In this document: piece by piece, positions 45,145 through 53,810 of the stretch | Layout of the letters: each line of letters begins with the position of its first letter | Numbering within the stretch: the first letter of the stretch is position 1 | Source of the DNA: Rhodospirillaceae bacterium | Lineage (GTDB): Bacteria; Pseudomonadota; Alphaproteobacteria; Bin65 | Direction of reading: 5' to 3' | Assembly (NCBI GenBank): GCA_028819475.1 | Contig: JAPPLJ010000030.1 | Span: 186,001 to 250,000, forward strand | DNA length: 64,000 nt | Position numbers and translations under genes: made by a program | The notes under the pieces: model-generated | Database searches by the model: none | What the model was told of the DNA's origin: nothing | The model's input: the letters and a program-made list of their open reading frames with translations, nothing else

Positions 45145-45431
45145 CAAGTCCCCCCTGAACTGCCGGGCCGTTGGAAACGATTACATTCCGGTATCTTCCG
45201 AGGCAAGGATGCGGCATCATATTCAAACATTTGAATTTAACAAGCGCGATTCGGGAGGCGCGCAGGCTGCCGCAACCAAGCGTCGTAAAGCCCACAAAGC
45301 GGTTGAAGGCAACGCTTTTTCCGTGAAATGAGAAAACGCCGCAAGACCCCGTCCGACAACCGCCCTGAAGCGTCGTGCAGCAGACATTCCGTCCCGCCCG
45401 CCGGCGCCGCCGGTTCTCTGGAGACAACCGC
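45145..45431. promoter_or_regulatory. aprM/sat divergent promoter region
   Basis: 287 bases between the apr operon and sat. Most notable is the palindrome at 45223-45238, listed separately. The AT-rich block 45215-45242 stands out from its GC-rich surroundings and likely contains the promoter(s). The 3' part (from 45300) is GC-rich leader with GGAGA before sat. No gene is seen. Confidence 0.6.
45223..45238. promoter_or_regulatory. ATTC-N8-GAAT palindrome, candidate sulfide-responsive ArsR site
   Basis: A perfect inverted repeat ATTCAAA-ca-TTTGAAT, 79 nt upstream of aprM and 194 nt upstream of sat. The spacing ATTC-N8-GAAT matches, from memory, the sites of sulfide/persulfide-sensing ArsR repressors of the SqrR/BigR group in alphaproteobacteria. 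No such repressor gene lies in the window, so the regulator would be encoded elsewhere. Confidence 0.55.
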
Positions 45432-46625
45432 ATGTCGAACCTGATCGCCCCGCACGGCGCCCCGCGCCTCACCCCCCTGTATGTCGCGGATGCGGATGAA
45501 CGCGCGCGGATTGCGCAAGAGGCGGAATCGTTGCCCTCGATCACGGTGTCGTCGGCGGCGGCCAGCAACGCGGTGATGCTGGGCGGCGGCTATTTCACCC
45601 CGCTCGCCGGCTTTATGGATAAGGCCGACGCGCTCTCGGTCGGGCGTGCGATGCGCACCGCCGGCGGCCTGTTCTGGCCGACGCCGGTTCTCAACCTGGT
45701 TCATGACGCCAGCGCCGTGGAAGCCGGCGCGCGGATTGCGCTCAGGGATCCCAACGTCGAGGGCGCGCCGGTGCTCGCCATCCAGGAGGTGACGGGCGTC
45801 GAGACCTTTTCCGGGGCGGAGTTCGACGGGCTGACGGCGCAGGTCTACGGCACGACCGACCCGGACCATCCCGGCGTCGCCGATTTCCGGGCGCAGGGCC
45901 GCGTGGCGCTTTCCGGACCGGTCCGGGTGCTGAATTTCAGCTACTTCGAGACGGACTTTGCCGAAACGTTTCGCACCGCCGTGTCCATCCGGAACGAAAT
46001 TTCGCAGCGCGGCTGGCGCCGGGTCGTCGCCTTTCAAACCCGCAATCCCATGCACCGCGCCCATGAGGAACTGTGCCGGATCGCGATGGAGCGGCTCCAT
46101 GCCGACGGCGTCGTCATCCACATGCTGCTCGGCAAGCTGAAGCCGGGCGACATTCCGGCGCCGGTGCGCGACGCGACCATCCGCAAGATGGTCGATCTGT
46201 ATTTCCCGCCGAACACGGCGATGATTACAGGCTACGGCTTCGACATGCTCTATGCCGGCCCGCGCGAAGCGGTGCTCCACGCCATCTTCCGGCAGAACAT
46301 GGGCGCGTCGCACTTTATCGTCGGCCGCGACCATGCCGGAGTCGGAGACTATTACGAGCCCTTCGAGGCCCAGGAAATCTTCGACGATATCCCCGACGGC
46401 GCGTTGCAGATCGAGTTGTTCAAGGCCGACCACACCGCCTGGTCGAAGAAGCTGAACAAGGTGGTGATGATGCGCGAGGCGCCGGGCCATACGAAAGAGG
46501 ATTTCATTCTGTTGTCCGGCACGGCGGTGCGCGAGATGCTGGGCAAGGGCATCGCCCCGCCGCCGGAATTCTCCCGGCCGGAAGTCGCGCAAATCCTGAT
46601 CGATTACTATCGCGGGCGCAGCTGA
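45432..46625 (+). CDS. sat: Dissimilatory sulfate adenylyltransferase (ATP sulfurylase)
   Basis: A 397-residue single-polypeptide ATP sulfurylase. In sulfur oxidisers it runs APS + PPi to ATP + sulfate. It carries QTRNP (202-206) and the HxxH motif (HRAH, 208-211), then GRDHAGVGDYY and GTAVREMLGKG. It lacks the C-terminal kinase-like extension of fungal enzymes, and it is not the CysDN type. Start ATG 45432 behind GGAGA. Divergent from aprM-B-A, with which it forms the sulfite-to-sulfate route, and convergent to znuB. Confidence 0.97.
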   Translation: MSNLIAPHGAPRLTPLYVADADERARIAQEAESLPSITVSSAAASNAVMLGGGYFTPLAGFMDKADALSVGRAMRTAGGLFWPTPVLNLVHDASAVEAGARIALRDPNVEGAPVLAIQEVTGVETFSGAEFDGLTAQVYGTTDPDHPGVADFRAQGRVALSGPVRVLNFSYFETDFAETFRTAVSIRNEISQRGWRRVVAFQTRNPMHRAHEELCRIAMERLHADGVVIHMLLGKLKPGDIPAPVRDATIRKMVDLYFPPNTAMITGYGFDMLYAGPREAVLHAIFRQNMGASHFIVGRDHAGVGDYYEPFEAQEIFDDIPDGALQIELFKADHTAWSKKLNKVVMMREAPGHTKEDFILLSGTAVREMLGKGIAPPPEFSRPEVAQILIDYYRGRS

Positions 46626-46651
46626 ACGGCTGCGGCCGCCCGGTCCGCCGG

Positions 46652-47458
46652 TCAATCGGCGCGGCCGGCGCGGCCGCGGACGGGGATGAGCAGGCTCACG
46701 GCGAAAATCGCGCTGGCGACGAGCACGATGGCCGGCCCGCCGGGTATATCCCATTCCAGCGCACCGAACAGGCCCGCAACGATAGAGACGATCCCGATCA
46801 CCGTGGACGCCACGGCCATCTGCTCGGGCGTCGTCGCCATGCGCCTGGCGGCGGCGGCCGGAACGATCACGAGCGCCACCACGAGCAGCATGCCGACGAT
46901 TTTCATGCCCACGGCGATCACCGCTGCGAGCAGGAACAGCAGCAGAAGGCGGACCCTTTCTACCGGCACGCCTTCCACGGCCGCGAGGTCCCGGTTCACG
47001 GTGATGGAAAGGAGGTTGCGCCATTGCCAGGCCAGGGCGGCGATGACGATGACGGCGGTCGCGAAGATCAGCCACAGGTCGAAGACGCCGACGGCGAGAA
47101 TATCGCCGAACAGGTAGCCGATCAGATCGACCCGCAACCGTTCCATGAAGGCGACGACGACGAGCCCCCCGGCAAACACGGCATGGGCCAGCACGCCGAG
47201 CAGGGCGTCGACGGAAATATATTGCTGGCGCTCGAGCAGAAGCAGGCAGAGCGCCAGCATCAGGCAAATCGCGAAGACGGCAAGGATCGGTGCGATGTCG
47301 AGCAGGAAACCGAGCGCGACCCCCAGCAGCACGGCATGGGCGAGCGCGGTGCCGAAATAGGCCAGGTTCCGCCAGACCACGAAGCAGCCGACCGGGCCGG
47401 CGGCGATCGCCGCCCCGATGCCGCCGGCGAGGGCGCGCAGGAAAAAATCCTCTAGCAC
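46652..47458 (-). CDS. znuB: High-affinity zinc ABC transporter permease
   Basis: A 268-residue membrane permease of the metal ABC-3 family with about eight hydrophobic segments ([45 protein letters not shown] at the start). [30 protein letters not shown] and [17 protein letters not shown] are conserved in ZnuB/AdcB. The GTG start at 47458 overlaps the znuC stop by 7 nt. It lies with znuC only; the substrate-binding ZnuA and the regulator Zur are not in the window. Manganese transport is the alternative, but the His-rich C-terminus of the ATPase favours zinc. Confidence 0.9.
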   Translation of the reverse strand: MLEDFFLRALAGGIGAAIAAGPVGCFVVWRNLAYFGTALAHAVLLGVALGFLLDIAPILAVFAICLMLALCLLLLERQQYISVDALLGVLAHAVFAGGLVVVAFMERLRVDLIGYLFGDILAVGVFDLWLIFATAVIVIAALAWQWRNLLSITVNRDLAAVEGVPVERVRLLLLFLLAAVIAVGMKIVGMLLVVALVIVPAAAARRMATTPEQMAVASTVIGIVSIVAGLFGALEWDIPGGPAIVLVASAIFAVSLLIPVRGRAGRAD

Positions 47459-48270
47459 GGGCGCCGGTCGGTGCGGTCGGAATCCTGCGCTTCGCCGGAA
47501 CCCGCAGTCACCGGTTCGCCGAGGGCGTCGTGGCGGTGATCGTGCATATGCTGGTAGACGGCGAGCGTGTCGGCCAGTTGCGAACCGAACAGCGCAATGA
47601 ATTCCGGGTGGCGAACGACGGACTGGGGTTGGCCGCTGCAACACACATGCCGGTTGAGGCATACGACGGTATCCGTGTCCGACATGACAAGATGCAGATC
47701 GTGAGAGACCAGAATCACCGCGCACCCGTAACGGTCCCGGATGGTCGCGATCAGCTTGTAAAGGTCGCTCTGGCTGGTGACGTCGACACCCGCCAACGGC
47801 TCGTCGAGCACCAGCAGGCCGGGTTCGCGCAGCAGCGCGCGCGCAAGCAACACGCGTTGAAGCTCTCCACCCGAAATTTCGGCCAGTGGGAAATCGACGA
47901 TCGCATCGGCGCCGACCTCGTCGAGCGCAGCCGCGAGTCTGTCGGGCGTCGCCGGCCCGCCGAGTGTCAGGAAACGCCGCACCGTCATCGGCAGGATCTG
48001 ATCGCGGTGCAGGTGCTGGGGCGAATAGCCGATTCGCAGGCCGGGCGCGCGCCTGACTTCTCCGGAATCCGGCTTTACGATGCCCAGAATGACGCGGACC
48101 AGGGTCGATTTGCCCGCACCGTTGAGCCCGACGAGAGTCATGATCTCTCCGGGGCGCACGGCGACGTCGACATTGTCGAGAACGTTCAGCCGGCCGAAAC
48201 GGACGCAGACCCCCCGGGCCTCGACCAGAGGCGCGGCCTGTGCAGGATCGCTCGAAGACGGCCGGGGCAT
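47452..48270 (-). CDS. znuC: Zinc ABC transporter ATP-binding protein
   Basis: A 272-residue ABC ATPase from ATG 48270 (an upstream in-frame ATG at 48348 is possible). Walker A is [13 protein letters not shown], the Q-loop is in SPQHLHRD, the signature [16 protein letters not shown], and Walker [13 protein letters not shown]; the H-loop is LVSHDLHLV. The C-terminal tail is His-rich ([11 protein letters not shown]), as in ZnuC proteins that handle zinc. It is the first gene of the pair, with 134 nt to the next gene upstream. Confidence 0.92.
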   Translation of the reverse strand: MPRPSSSDPAQAAPLVEARGVCVRFGRLNVLDNVDVAVRPGEIMTLVGLNGAGKSTLVRVILGIVKPDSGEVRRAPGLRIGYSPQHLHRDQILPMTVRRFLTLGGPATPDRLAAALDEVGADAIVDFPLAEISGGELQRVLLARALLREPGLLVLDEPLAGVDVTSQSDLYKLIATIRDRYGCAVILVSHDLHLVMSDTDTVVCLNRHVCCSGQPQSVVRHPEFIALFGSQLADTLAVYQHMHDHRHDALGEPVTAGSGEAQDSDRTDRRPC

Positions 48271-48404
48271 GGCGACTCGATACAGGCTCGCAACAGCCGA
48301 GGCAAGGACCGGCGGGGCGGAACCGGGCCGCCGCGAACCCGCCGGCATCCCGAACGGTCCGGCCTTGCCGCCGGCGGCGCCGGGAACCCGCGGGCAATGA
48401 CAGG

Positions 48405-48770
48405 CTAGAGATCGGTATATTTTGCAGCGCTGCCCCAGGCCTTGTCGGCCGGGTATTTCGCCTCGTTGGCCGCGATCTTGTCAGCCGCGGCCGAGGGCAG
48501 GTCGATGCCGGTCCGCTCCGCGATCAGCAACAGATAGACCAGAACGTCGGCGCACTCCTCGGCCAGCCGGGCGCGCATCGCACCGCCCTCGGCTTCCCGT
48601 TCGAAACCGGCTTCCGATTTCCACTGGGTCAGTTCGAGCAGTTCGCCCGCTTCGAGGTTGAGCGAGACGATCAGATCCTTCAGCGAATGGAACTGGCGCC
48701 AGTCGCGCGCATCGCGAAAGGCGATGAGCCGGCGGGTCAGGTCTTCAAGCGACGGCGGTTCGCGATCCAT
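48405..48770 (-). CDS. MazG-like nucleotide pyrophosphohydrolase (dCTPase/RS21-C6 type)
   Basis: A 121-residue all-alpha NTP pyrophosphohydrolase. The metal-binding motif [11 protein letters not shown] (residues ~53-63) and the second [21 protein letters not shown] are the E-x2-E ... E-x2-D pattern of the family. The [21 protein letters not shown] end is typical of the XTP3TPA/RS21-C6 group, which removes dCTP or modified dNTPs. ATG 48770 chosen. It is divergent from the metallophosphoesterase. Confidence 0.93.
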   Translation of the reverse strand: MDREPPSLEDLTRRLIAFRDARDWRQFHSLKDLIVSLNLEAGELLELTQWKSEAGFEREAEGGAMRARLAEECADVLVYLLLIAERTGIDLPSAAADKIAANEAKYPADKAWGSAAKYTDL

Positions 48771-48888
48771 GGTTCCGGCCCTTCTTCGATCCGCAGCGAT
48801 CTGACGCACTGCCCCGGCACGGCGGGTGCTGCTAGCCCGTTAGCCGGCCAGCCCCGTGAGGCGGCCGCTCCCCTGAACGATGCAGCCC

Positions 48889-49617
48889 ATGCGGATCGTC
48901 CATATCTCCGACACGCACATTGCCCGCGACCGGCCCGAACGCGCGGCCGGCCTCGAGGCCTGCGTAGCCTGGATCGACAGCCTGGAGCAGCCGCCCGACG
49001 CCGTCGTCCATACCGGCGATATTGCCCATAACGGGCGCATCGAGGAATACCGCACCGCACGGGCGCTGCTCGACCGGCTGTCGGCGCCGTATTTCGTCCT
49101 GCCCGGCAACCGCGACGACCGGCGGAATCTGGCCCGGGCATTCGCCAACGGGCGGCATATACGCGAAGACATGCCCTTCGTGCAGTATGCGGTCGAGGAT
49201 TTTGCGGTGCGGCTGATCGTTGCCGACTCGCTCAACGAAGGCGTCAGCAAGGGCCGGCTGTGCCCGGAGAGGCTTGCCCATATCCGCGCGATGCTGGAGA
49301 CCGATACGGCGCGGCCGGCCTGCCTGTTTCTCCATCATCCGCCCTTCGAGGTCGCGGTCGGGCCTTATCCGCGCCATTTCGAGCCGTGGGCCGACGCCGG
49401 AGCGCTGACCGCCGAACTGCGGCGTCATCGCCATGTCCGCGGCATCTTCTGCGGCCATGTCCATCGGGCGTTCGACACGGCGGTTGCCGGCGTCAGGGCG
49501 AGCGTGGTGTCCTGCCTTGCCGACGACCTGCGCTGGGACCGGCCGGAGCGCGCGAAACGGGGCCTCCCGGTGCTCGGCGTGCACGAGATCGCTGCCGACG
49601 TGCCGGCGGCGGCATAG
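48889..49617 (+). CDS. Metallophosphoesterase (CpdA/Rv0805-like phosphodiesterase)
   Basis: A 242-residue calcineurin-like phosphoesterase. Metal motifs: DTH in HISDTHIARD, GDIAHNG, GNRDD, LHHPPF and the final GHVHRAF. The usual GNHD motif reads GNRDD here, so the His that normally contacts the scissile phosphate is replaced by Arg. The family includes cyclic nucleotide phosphodiesterases and phosphatases. It probably starts at ATG 48889, giving MRIVHIS; ATG 48880 would add three residues. No signal peptide. Confidence 0.88.
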   Translation: MRIVHISDTHIARDRPERAAGLEACVAWIDSLEQPPDAVVHTGDIAHNGRIEEYRTARALLDRLSAPYFVLPGNRDDRRNLARAFANGRHIREDMPFVQYAVEDFAVRLIVADSLNEGVSKGRLCPERLAHIRAMLETDTARPACLFLHHPPFEVAVGPYPRHFEPWADAGALTAELRRHRHVRGIFCGHVHRAFDTAVAGVRASVVSCLADDLRWDRPERAKRGLPVLGVHEIAADVPAAA

Positions 49618-49665
49618 CGGCGATAACGGGAAAATACACAAGCCCGGCCTCAGGTTCGGGCGGAG

Positions 49666-49706
49666 GGAATGTAGGAGAGGATTTCAAACCCTCCCCTACA
49701 AATTCC
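49666..49706. repeat. Intergenic inverted repeat between convergent genes
   Basis: GGAATGTAGGAGAGG (49666-49680) pairs with CCTCCCCTACAaATTCC (49690-49706), with one mismatch and one bulge, around the loop atttcaaac. Repeats with GTAGGGG..GGTTTCAAACCC..CCCCTAC wording are common intergenic elements. Its place between two convergent genes suits a bidirectional terminator. Confidence 0.65.
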
Positions 49707-49740
49707 GGGTAACTCCGAATTCGGCGTGTCGAACTCCGGC

Positions 49741-51411
49741 CTATCGCGCGACGATCGGCATTTCGAGCGACGGCGTCTCGAACAGGGCGAAGAAGGCGTC
49801 GATCCCGCCCGTATCCCCGGTTGCGGCGATGTCGCCGGCCGCCACGCCGTCTGGAAAACGCGCGCCGCCGGTCACGGTCGACTCCAGGAAGGCCCGGCTG
49901 AAGCGCAAGCGGATATCGGCATTCTCCGGCGGAGCGGCGTGGAACTGGCAGACGCCGCGGCGGACCTGCAGCGCGCAGGCTTCGTCCGTGTCCGTCGTCT
50001 CGAAGGCGACCGTCATGTGCGTGTCCAGCGCCGCTTCCGCCCGCAGGCGGACGGTCATCGTTTCGAGCATCCGCGCCATCGGGAAGGCGCGCACGGTGTC
50101 CGGGTGGCCGAAGGGCAGGCCGCGCGGCGGCTTGAGTTTGCCCTCCAGTTCCAGCGCGGCGGTCAGGGCCCAGTTGCGCCAGTTGGTGTTCGCCTGGGCC
50201 AGTCCCCACCGGCGCAGGGCGTCGGCGCGCAGGCTGCGGGCCTCCGTATCGCCGGTGTCGGCCGCGACCAGCCAGCCGGTCAGTTCGGCGCACCACTGGG
50301 CGTCGCCCTTTTCCAGAGCGGCGCCGGCCTCCCGAAGCAAGGCGTCCCGGCCGCCCATCAGGCCGACATAGCGCGCCGCCCGGTCCTGCCGCGGCGGCGG
50401 ATCGAGCTTCGCGGGGTCGCCGTCGAACCAGCCGACATAGCCGGCATAGATGGCCGGCGCCGAGTGTTTGTAGCTGCCGTAGAACTCGCCCAGCCACTCA
50501 TGCTCCGCCAGGTGCGGCGGCATGGCGACACGGTCGGCCAGTTCGTCCGGCGTCGCGCCCCTGTTGATCCAGCGCACGGTCTGGTCGTGGAGATGCTGGA
50601 TGGCGTCGCGATAGGCCGTGAGGACGCCGGAGACCGCGTCGGCACCGGACACCGGCCGGCCGTGATGCGGGATAAGCGTTTCGGGTTGCAGGCCGCGCAG
50701 CCGGTCGATGGCGCGGACCCAGACCATCGGGTTGCGGAAGCCCGTGCCGCGCAGGGCGTAGATGTTGGGGAAAGTCTCGCCCTGGATGACGTCGGCCGAC
50801 AGGAGAACGCGGTCGTCCCCGCTCCAGACGACGACCTGGTCGTCGGTTTCGCTCGGCAGATGGATCAGGGTCAGGCACACACCCGCGATTTCTATTGTCT
50901 CCTGCCCGGCGAAGGTGCGGGTCGGCGCGATGAAGCTGCGCCGGCCCGGAATGTTGGGCGGGCCGAGGCCGGTCCCGACATTGCCGCTCTCGTCGCGCGG
51001 CAGCTGGAAGCCGAAGGTATACATCGCCCGGCGCGCCAGCACCGGCGCGAGCAGGCCGCTGTCGCGCGCCAGGTGGTCGGTCAGTTCGTCGAGCGCAATG
51101 ATCTCGACGGCGCCCGAGCGGACCTCTTCTTCGGAAACGAAGGCCTTCACGCCGCTGATATGGTCCGGGTGGACATGGGTGTAGACCACGGCGCGGATCG
51201 GCTTGTCCGTGATCTGCCGGAATCGTTCGGCGACCGGCTCGGCAAACTCCACCGTCGGCAGCGTATCGACGAGCACGCAGCCGTCCTCGCCCTCGACGAG
51301 CGTACAGTTGGACGGGCTGAACCCGTAGGCGACGTGATATCGGCCGGCGACGGTGCGGATCGACGGTTCGAACTTCCTGTTCTGGCGGGCGAGACTGGGG
51401 TGCACGGTCAT
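49741..51411 (-). CDS. Cytoplasmic alkyl/aryl sulfatase, SdsA1/BDS1-type
   Basis: A 556-residue MBL-fold sulfatase. The zinc motif is YTHVHPDHISGVKAF (HxHxDH), with further metal ligands in SETDD, LSADVIQGETFPNIYALRG and the final His in LIPHHGRPV. The middle is the alkylsulfatase dimerisation region (EWLGEFYGSYKHSAPAIYAGYVGWFDGDPAKL), and the C-terminal SCP2-like domain is present (TVRLRAEAALDTHMTVAFETTDTDE). The start at ATG 51411 may be extended to ATG 51432. No signal peptide, so probably intracellular, unlike secreted SdsA1. It would free sulfate from organosulfate esters. Confidence 0.88.
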   Translation of the reverse strand: MTVHPSLARQNRKFEPSIRTVAGRYHVAYGFSPSNCTLVEGEDGCVLVDTLPTVEFAEPVAERFRQITDKPIRAVVYTHVHPDHISGVKAFVSEEEVRSGAVEIIALDELTDHLARDSGLLAPVLARRAMYTFGFQLPRDESGNVGTGLGPPNIPGRRSFIAPTRTFAGQETIEIAGVCLTLIHLPSETDDQVVVWSGDDRVLLSADVIQGETFPNIYALRGTGFRNPMVWVRAIDRLRGLQPETLIPHHGRPVSGADAVSGVLTAYRDAIQHLHDQTVRWINRGATPDELADRVAMPPHLAEHEWLGEFYGSYKHSAPAIYAGYVGWFDGDPAKLDPPPRQDRAARYVGLMGGRDALLREAGAALEKGDAQWCAELTGWLVAADTGDTEARSLRADALRRWGLAQANTNWRNWALTAALELEGKLKPPRGLPFGHPDTVRAFPMARMLETMTVRLRAEAALDTHMTVAFETTDTDEACALQVRRGVCQFHAAPPENADIRLRFSRAFLESTVTGGARFPDGVAAGDIAATGDTGGIDAFFALFETPSLEMPIVAR

Positions 51412-51479
51412 GCGCTGGTCCGTTTCCTGCATATGCTGCTGGCAGCCCTGTAAAGCCGTGTTCCGGCCGGGACTGTCAA

Positions 51480-53717
51480 TCAGACCTTTCCGGCGCTCGC
51501 AATCGCCGCGACGTTGAGCAGCCCGCGCACGGTGGCGTTCGGCGTTACGATATGGGCCGCGCCGCCATAGCCGAGCAGGATCGGGCCGATCGGCTGGGCG
51601 TTGCCCAGTGCGGACAGCGCATGGATCGCCGCGTTGGCCGCATCCATGCCCGGAAACACCAGGATATTGGCCCGGTCGGTGAGCCGCGCGCAGGGCAGGA
51701 AGCGGTCGCGCGCCGCCTTGTCGAAGGCCAGATTGAGCTGCATCTCGCCCTCGAACTCGAAATCCGCCCCGGTCTCCGTGAGGATTTCGGTGGCGCGCCG
51801 CATCCGGGCCGCGCTCGGGCTGGAATGGGCGCCGAAATTGGCGTGGCTGATCAGCGCGACCCGCGGCGTCAGCCCGAAGGCGCGCACCTGCGCCGCCGCG
51901 GCACGGCAGATCCCGGCGATTTCCTCCGCATCCGGCTCGTAGTTCACATAGCCGTCGGCGATGAAGACGGTGCCGGTATCCATGATCAGCGGCACCAGGG
52001 CCGAGACGGTCTCCGCCCCGGTTCCCAATATCCGGTCGATCCATTGCAGGTGGGTCGCATAATGGCCGCTGGTGCCGCAGATCAGGCAGGCCGCGCCGCC
52101 CTCGCGGACATGCATCGCCGCGGCCAGCGTATCGCTGGTCCGGAACAGCTTGCGGGCAGCTTCCGGGCCGATGCCGTCGCGGGCGCGCAGGCTGTGGAGT
52201 TTCGCGCCATAGTCCTCGACCAGCGCCTCGTCGTCGTGGTCGAACACCTCGAAGTCCCGCCCGGGCGCGATGCGCAGGCCCATTTCGGCACAAAGCGCGG
52301 CGATCCGGTCCGGCCGCCCGGTGGCGATGGGGACGGCGATGCCCTCGTCGAGAATGTTCCGGATCGCCCGCAGCACCCGCCGGTCTTCCCCCTCGGCGAA
52401 GATCACCTTGCGCGGCGCGGCCCGGGCGCTGTCGAAGATCGGCCGCATCAGGAAACCGGTGCGGTAGACGAAGCTCGAAAGCCGTGCGCGGTAGGCGTCG
52501 AGGTCGGCCAGCGGCCGCGCCGCCACGCCGCTCTCCATCGCCGCCGCGGCGACGGCCGGCGCGATGGCGCCGAGCAGCCGCGGATCGAACGGCCGGGGCA
52601 GCAGGTAGTCGCGGCCGAACCGCAGCCGCTGGTCGCCATAGGCGCGGGCGACCTCGTCGGTGATGCCGGCGCGCGCGAGTTCCGCCAGAGCCGAGACGCA
52701 GGCGAGCTCCATCTCCCGGTTGATGGCCGTCGCGCCGACATCGAGCGCGCCACGGAAGATGAACGGAAAGCACAGGACGTTGTTGACCTGGTTCGGATAG
52801 TCGGTCCGGCCGGTGCAGACGATGGCGTCGGGCCGCGCGTCGCGAACATGTTCCGGCATGATCTCGGGCACCGGGTTGGCCAGCGCCATGACCAACGGAT
52901 CGGGCCCCATGCGGCGGACCTGGTCAGCGCTCAGCACCTTCGGCCCGGAGAGGCCGAGGAAAATCTCGGCGCCGTCAATCGCGTCGTCCAGCGTGCGGGC
53001 GTCGGCGTCCTGGGCAAAGGCCGCCTTGTGCGGTTCCGCATCGCGTCCCGTGTGGACCAGCCCGTCGACATCGACCAGCCAGACATTCTCGCGCTTGAGG
53101 CCGAGGTCGAGCAGCAGGTTCAGGCAGGCGATGCCGGCCGCGCCGCCGCCGGTCGAGACCAGCTTGACCCGTCCCAGGTCCTTGCCCAGCAGATGCATCG
53201 CGTTGACGACGGCGGCGCCGACCACGATGGCGGTGCCGTGCTGGTCGTCGTGGAAGACGGGAATGTTCATCTCCGCCTTCAGCCGGTTCTCGACCAGGAA
53301 GCAGTCCGGCGCCTTGATGTCTTCGAGGTTGATGGCGCCGAACGCCGGCTCGAGCCGCCGGATCGTATCGGCGAGCGCATCCGGGTCGCTCTCGTCGATC
53401 TCGATGTCGAACACGTCGATATCGGCGAATTTCTTGAACAGGACGGCCTTGCCTTCCATGACCGGCTTCGCCGCCAGCGCGCCGATATTGCCGAGGCCGA
53501 GCACGGCCGAGCCGTTGGTCACGACCGCGACCAGATTGGCCCGCGCCGTGTAGCGCGCCGCGTCGCCCGGCCGTTCGGCAATCGCGCTGCTGGCCTCGGC
53601 GACGCCGGGCGAATAGGCGAGCGCCAGATCGCGCTGGTTGGCCAGCGGCTTGGTCGGGCGGATCGCCAGTTTTCCCGGCCGCCCGGCCTCGTGATAGCGC
53701 AACGCGTCCCGGTCCAT
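51480..53717 (-). CDS. maeB: NADP-dependent malic enzyme/phosphotransacetylase-like fusion
   Basis: A 745-residue malic enzyme that decarboxylates malate to pyruvate and NADPH. The N-terminal catalytic part has LALAYSPGVAEAS, GNIGALAAKPVMEGKAVLFKKFADIDVFDIEID, HDDQHGTAIVVGAA and the NAD(P) motif STGGGAAGIA, then ALANPVPEIMPEH. From about residue 430 the protein continues as a phosphotransacetylase-like domain (AAPRKVIFAEGEDRRVLRA; CLICGTSGHYATHL), the normal layout of MaeB where this domain regulates activity by acetyl-CoA binding. Start ATG 53717. It can supply NADPH for PHB reductase. Confidence 0.96.
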   Translation of the reverse strand: MDRDALRYHEAGRPGKLAIRPTKPLANQRDLALAYSPGVAEASSAIAERPGDAARYTARANLVAVVTNGSAVLGLGNIGALAAKPVMEGKAVLFKKFADIDVFDIEIDESDPDALADTIRRLEPAFGAINLEDIKAPDCFLVENRLKAEMNIPVFHDDQHGTAIVVGAAVVNAMHLLGKDLGRVKLVSTGGGAAGIACLNLLLDLGLKRENVWLVDVDGLVHTGRDAEPHKAAFAQDADARTLDDAIDGAEIFLGLSGPKVLSADQVRRMGPDPLVMALANPVPEIMPEHVRDARPDAIVCTGRTDYPNQVNNVLCFPFIFRGALDVGATAINREMELACVSALAELARAGITDEVARAYGDQRLRFGRDYLLPRPFDPRLLGAIAPAVAAAAMESGVAARPLADLDAYRARLSSFVYRTGFLMRPIFDSARAAPRKVIFAEGEDRRVLRAIRNILDEGIAVPIATGRPDRIAALCAEMGLRIAPGRDFEVFDHDDEALVEDYGAKLHSLRARDGIGPEAARKLFRTSDTLAAAMHVREGGAACLICGTSGHYATHLQWIDRILGTGAETVSALVPLIMDTGTVFIADGYVNYEPDAEEIAGICRAAAAQVRAFGLTPRVALISHANFGAHSSPSAARMRRATEILTETGADFEFEGEMQLNLAFDKAARDRFLPCARLTDRANILVFPGMDAANAAIHALSALGNAQPIGPILLGYGGAAHIVTPNATVRGLLNVAAIASAGKV

Positions 53718-53810
53718 GTGCTGCCCTCTTCAAACCGGCGGAATGTGATCTAACGCAGTCAGGGACCGTATCACCGAAGGTGGCGGTCGTCCGGCGGGTT
53801 TTGCCGAAGC

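Noticed and set aside
45237-47267. A minus-strand open frame of about 676 codons across sat and znuB
   Set aside because: It is antisense to sat and an out-of-frame reading of znuB. Both real genes have clear motifs and starts.
49741-52773. One long open frame of about 1010 codons on the minus strand
   Set aside because: Only its C-terminal half (the alkylsulfatase) has family motifs. The rest is the GC-rich out-of-frame reading of the malic enzyme gene, with Arg/Ala/Gly-rich composition and no motifs.
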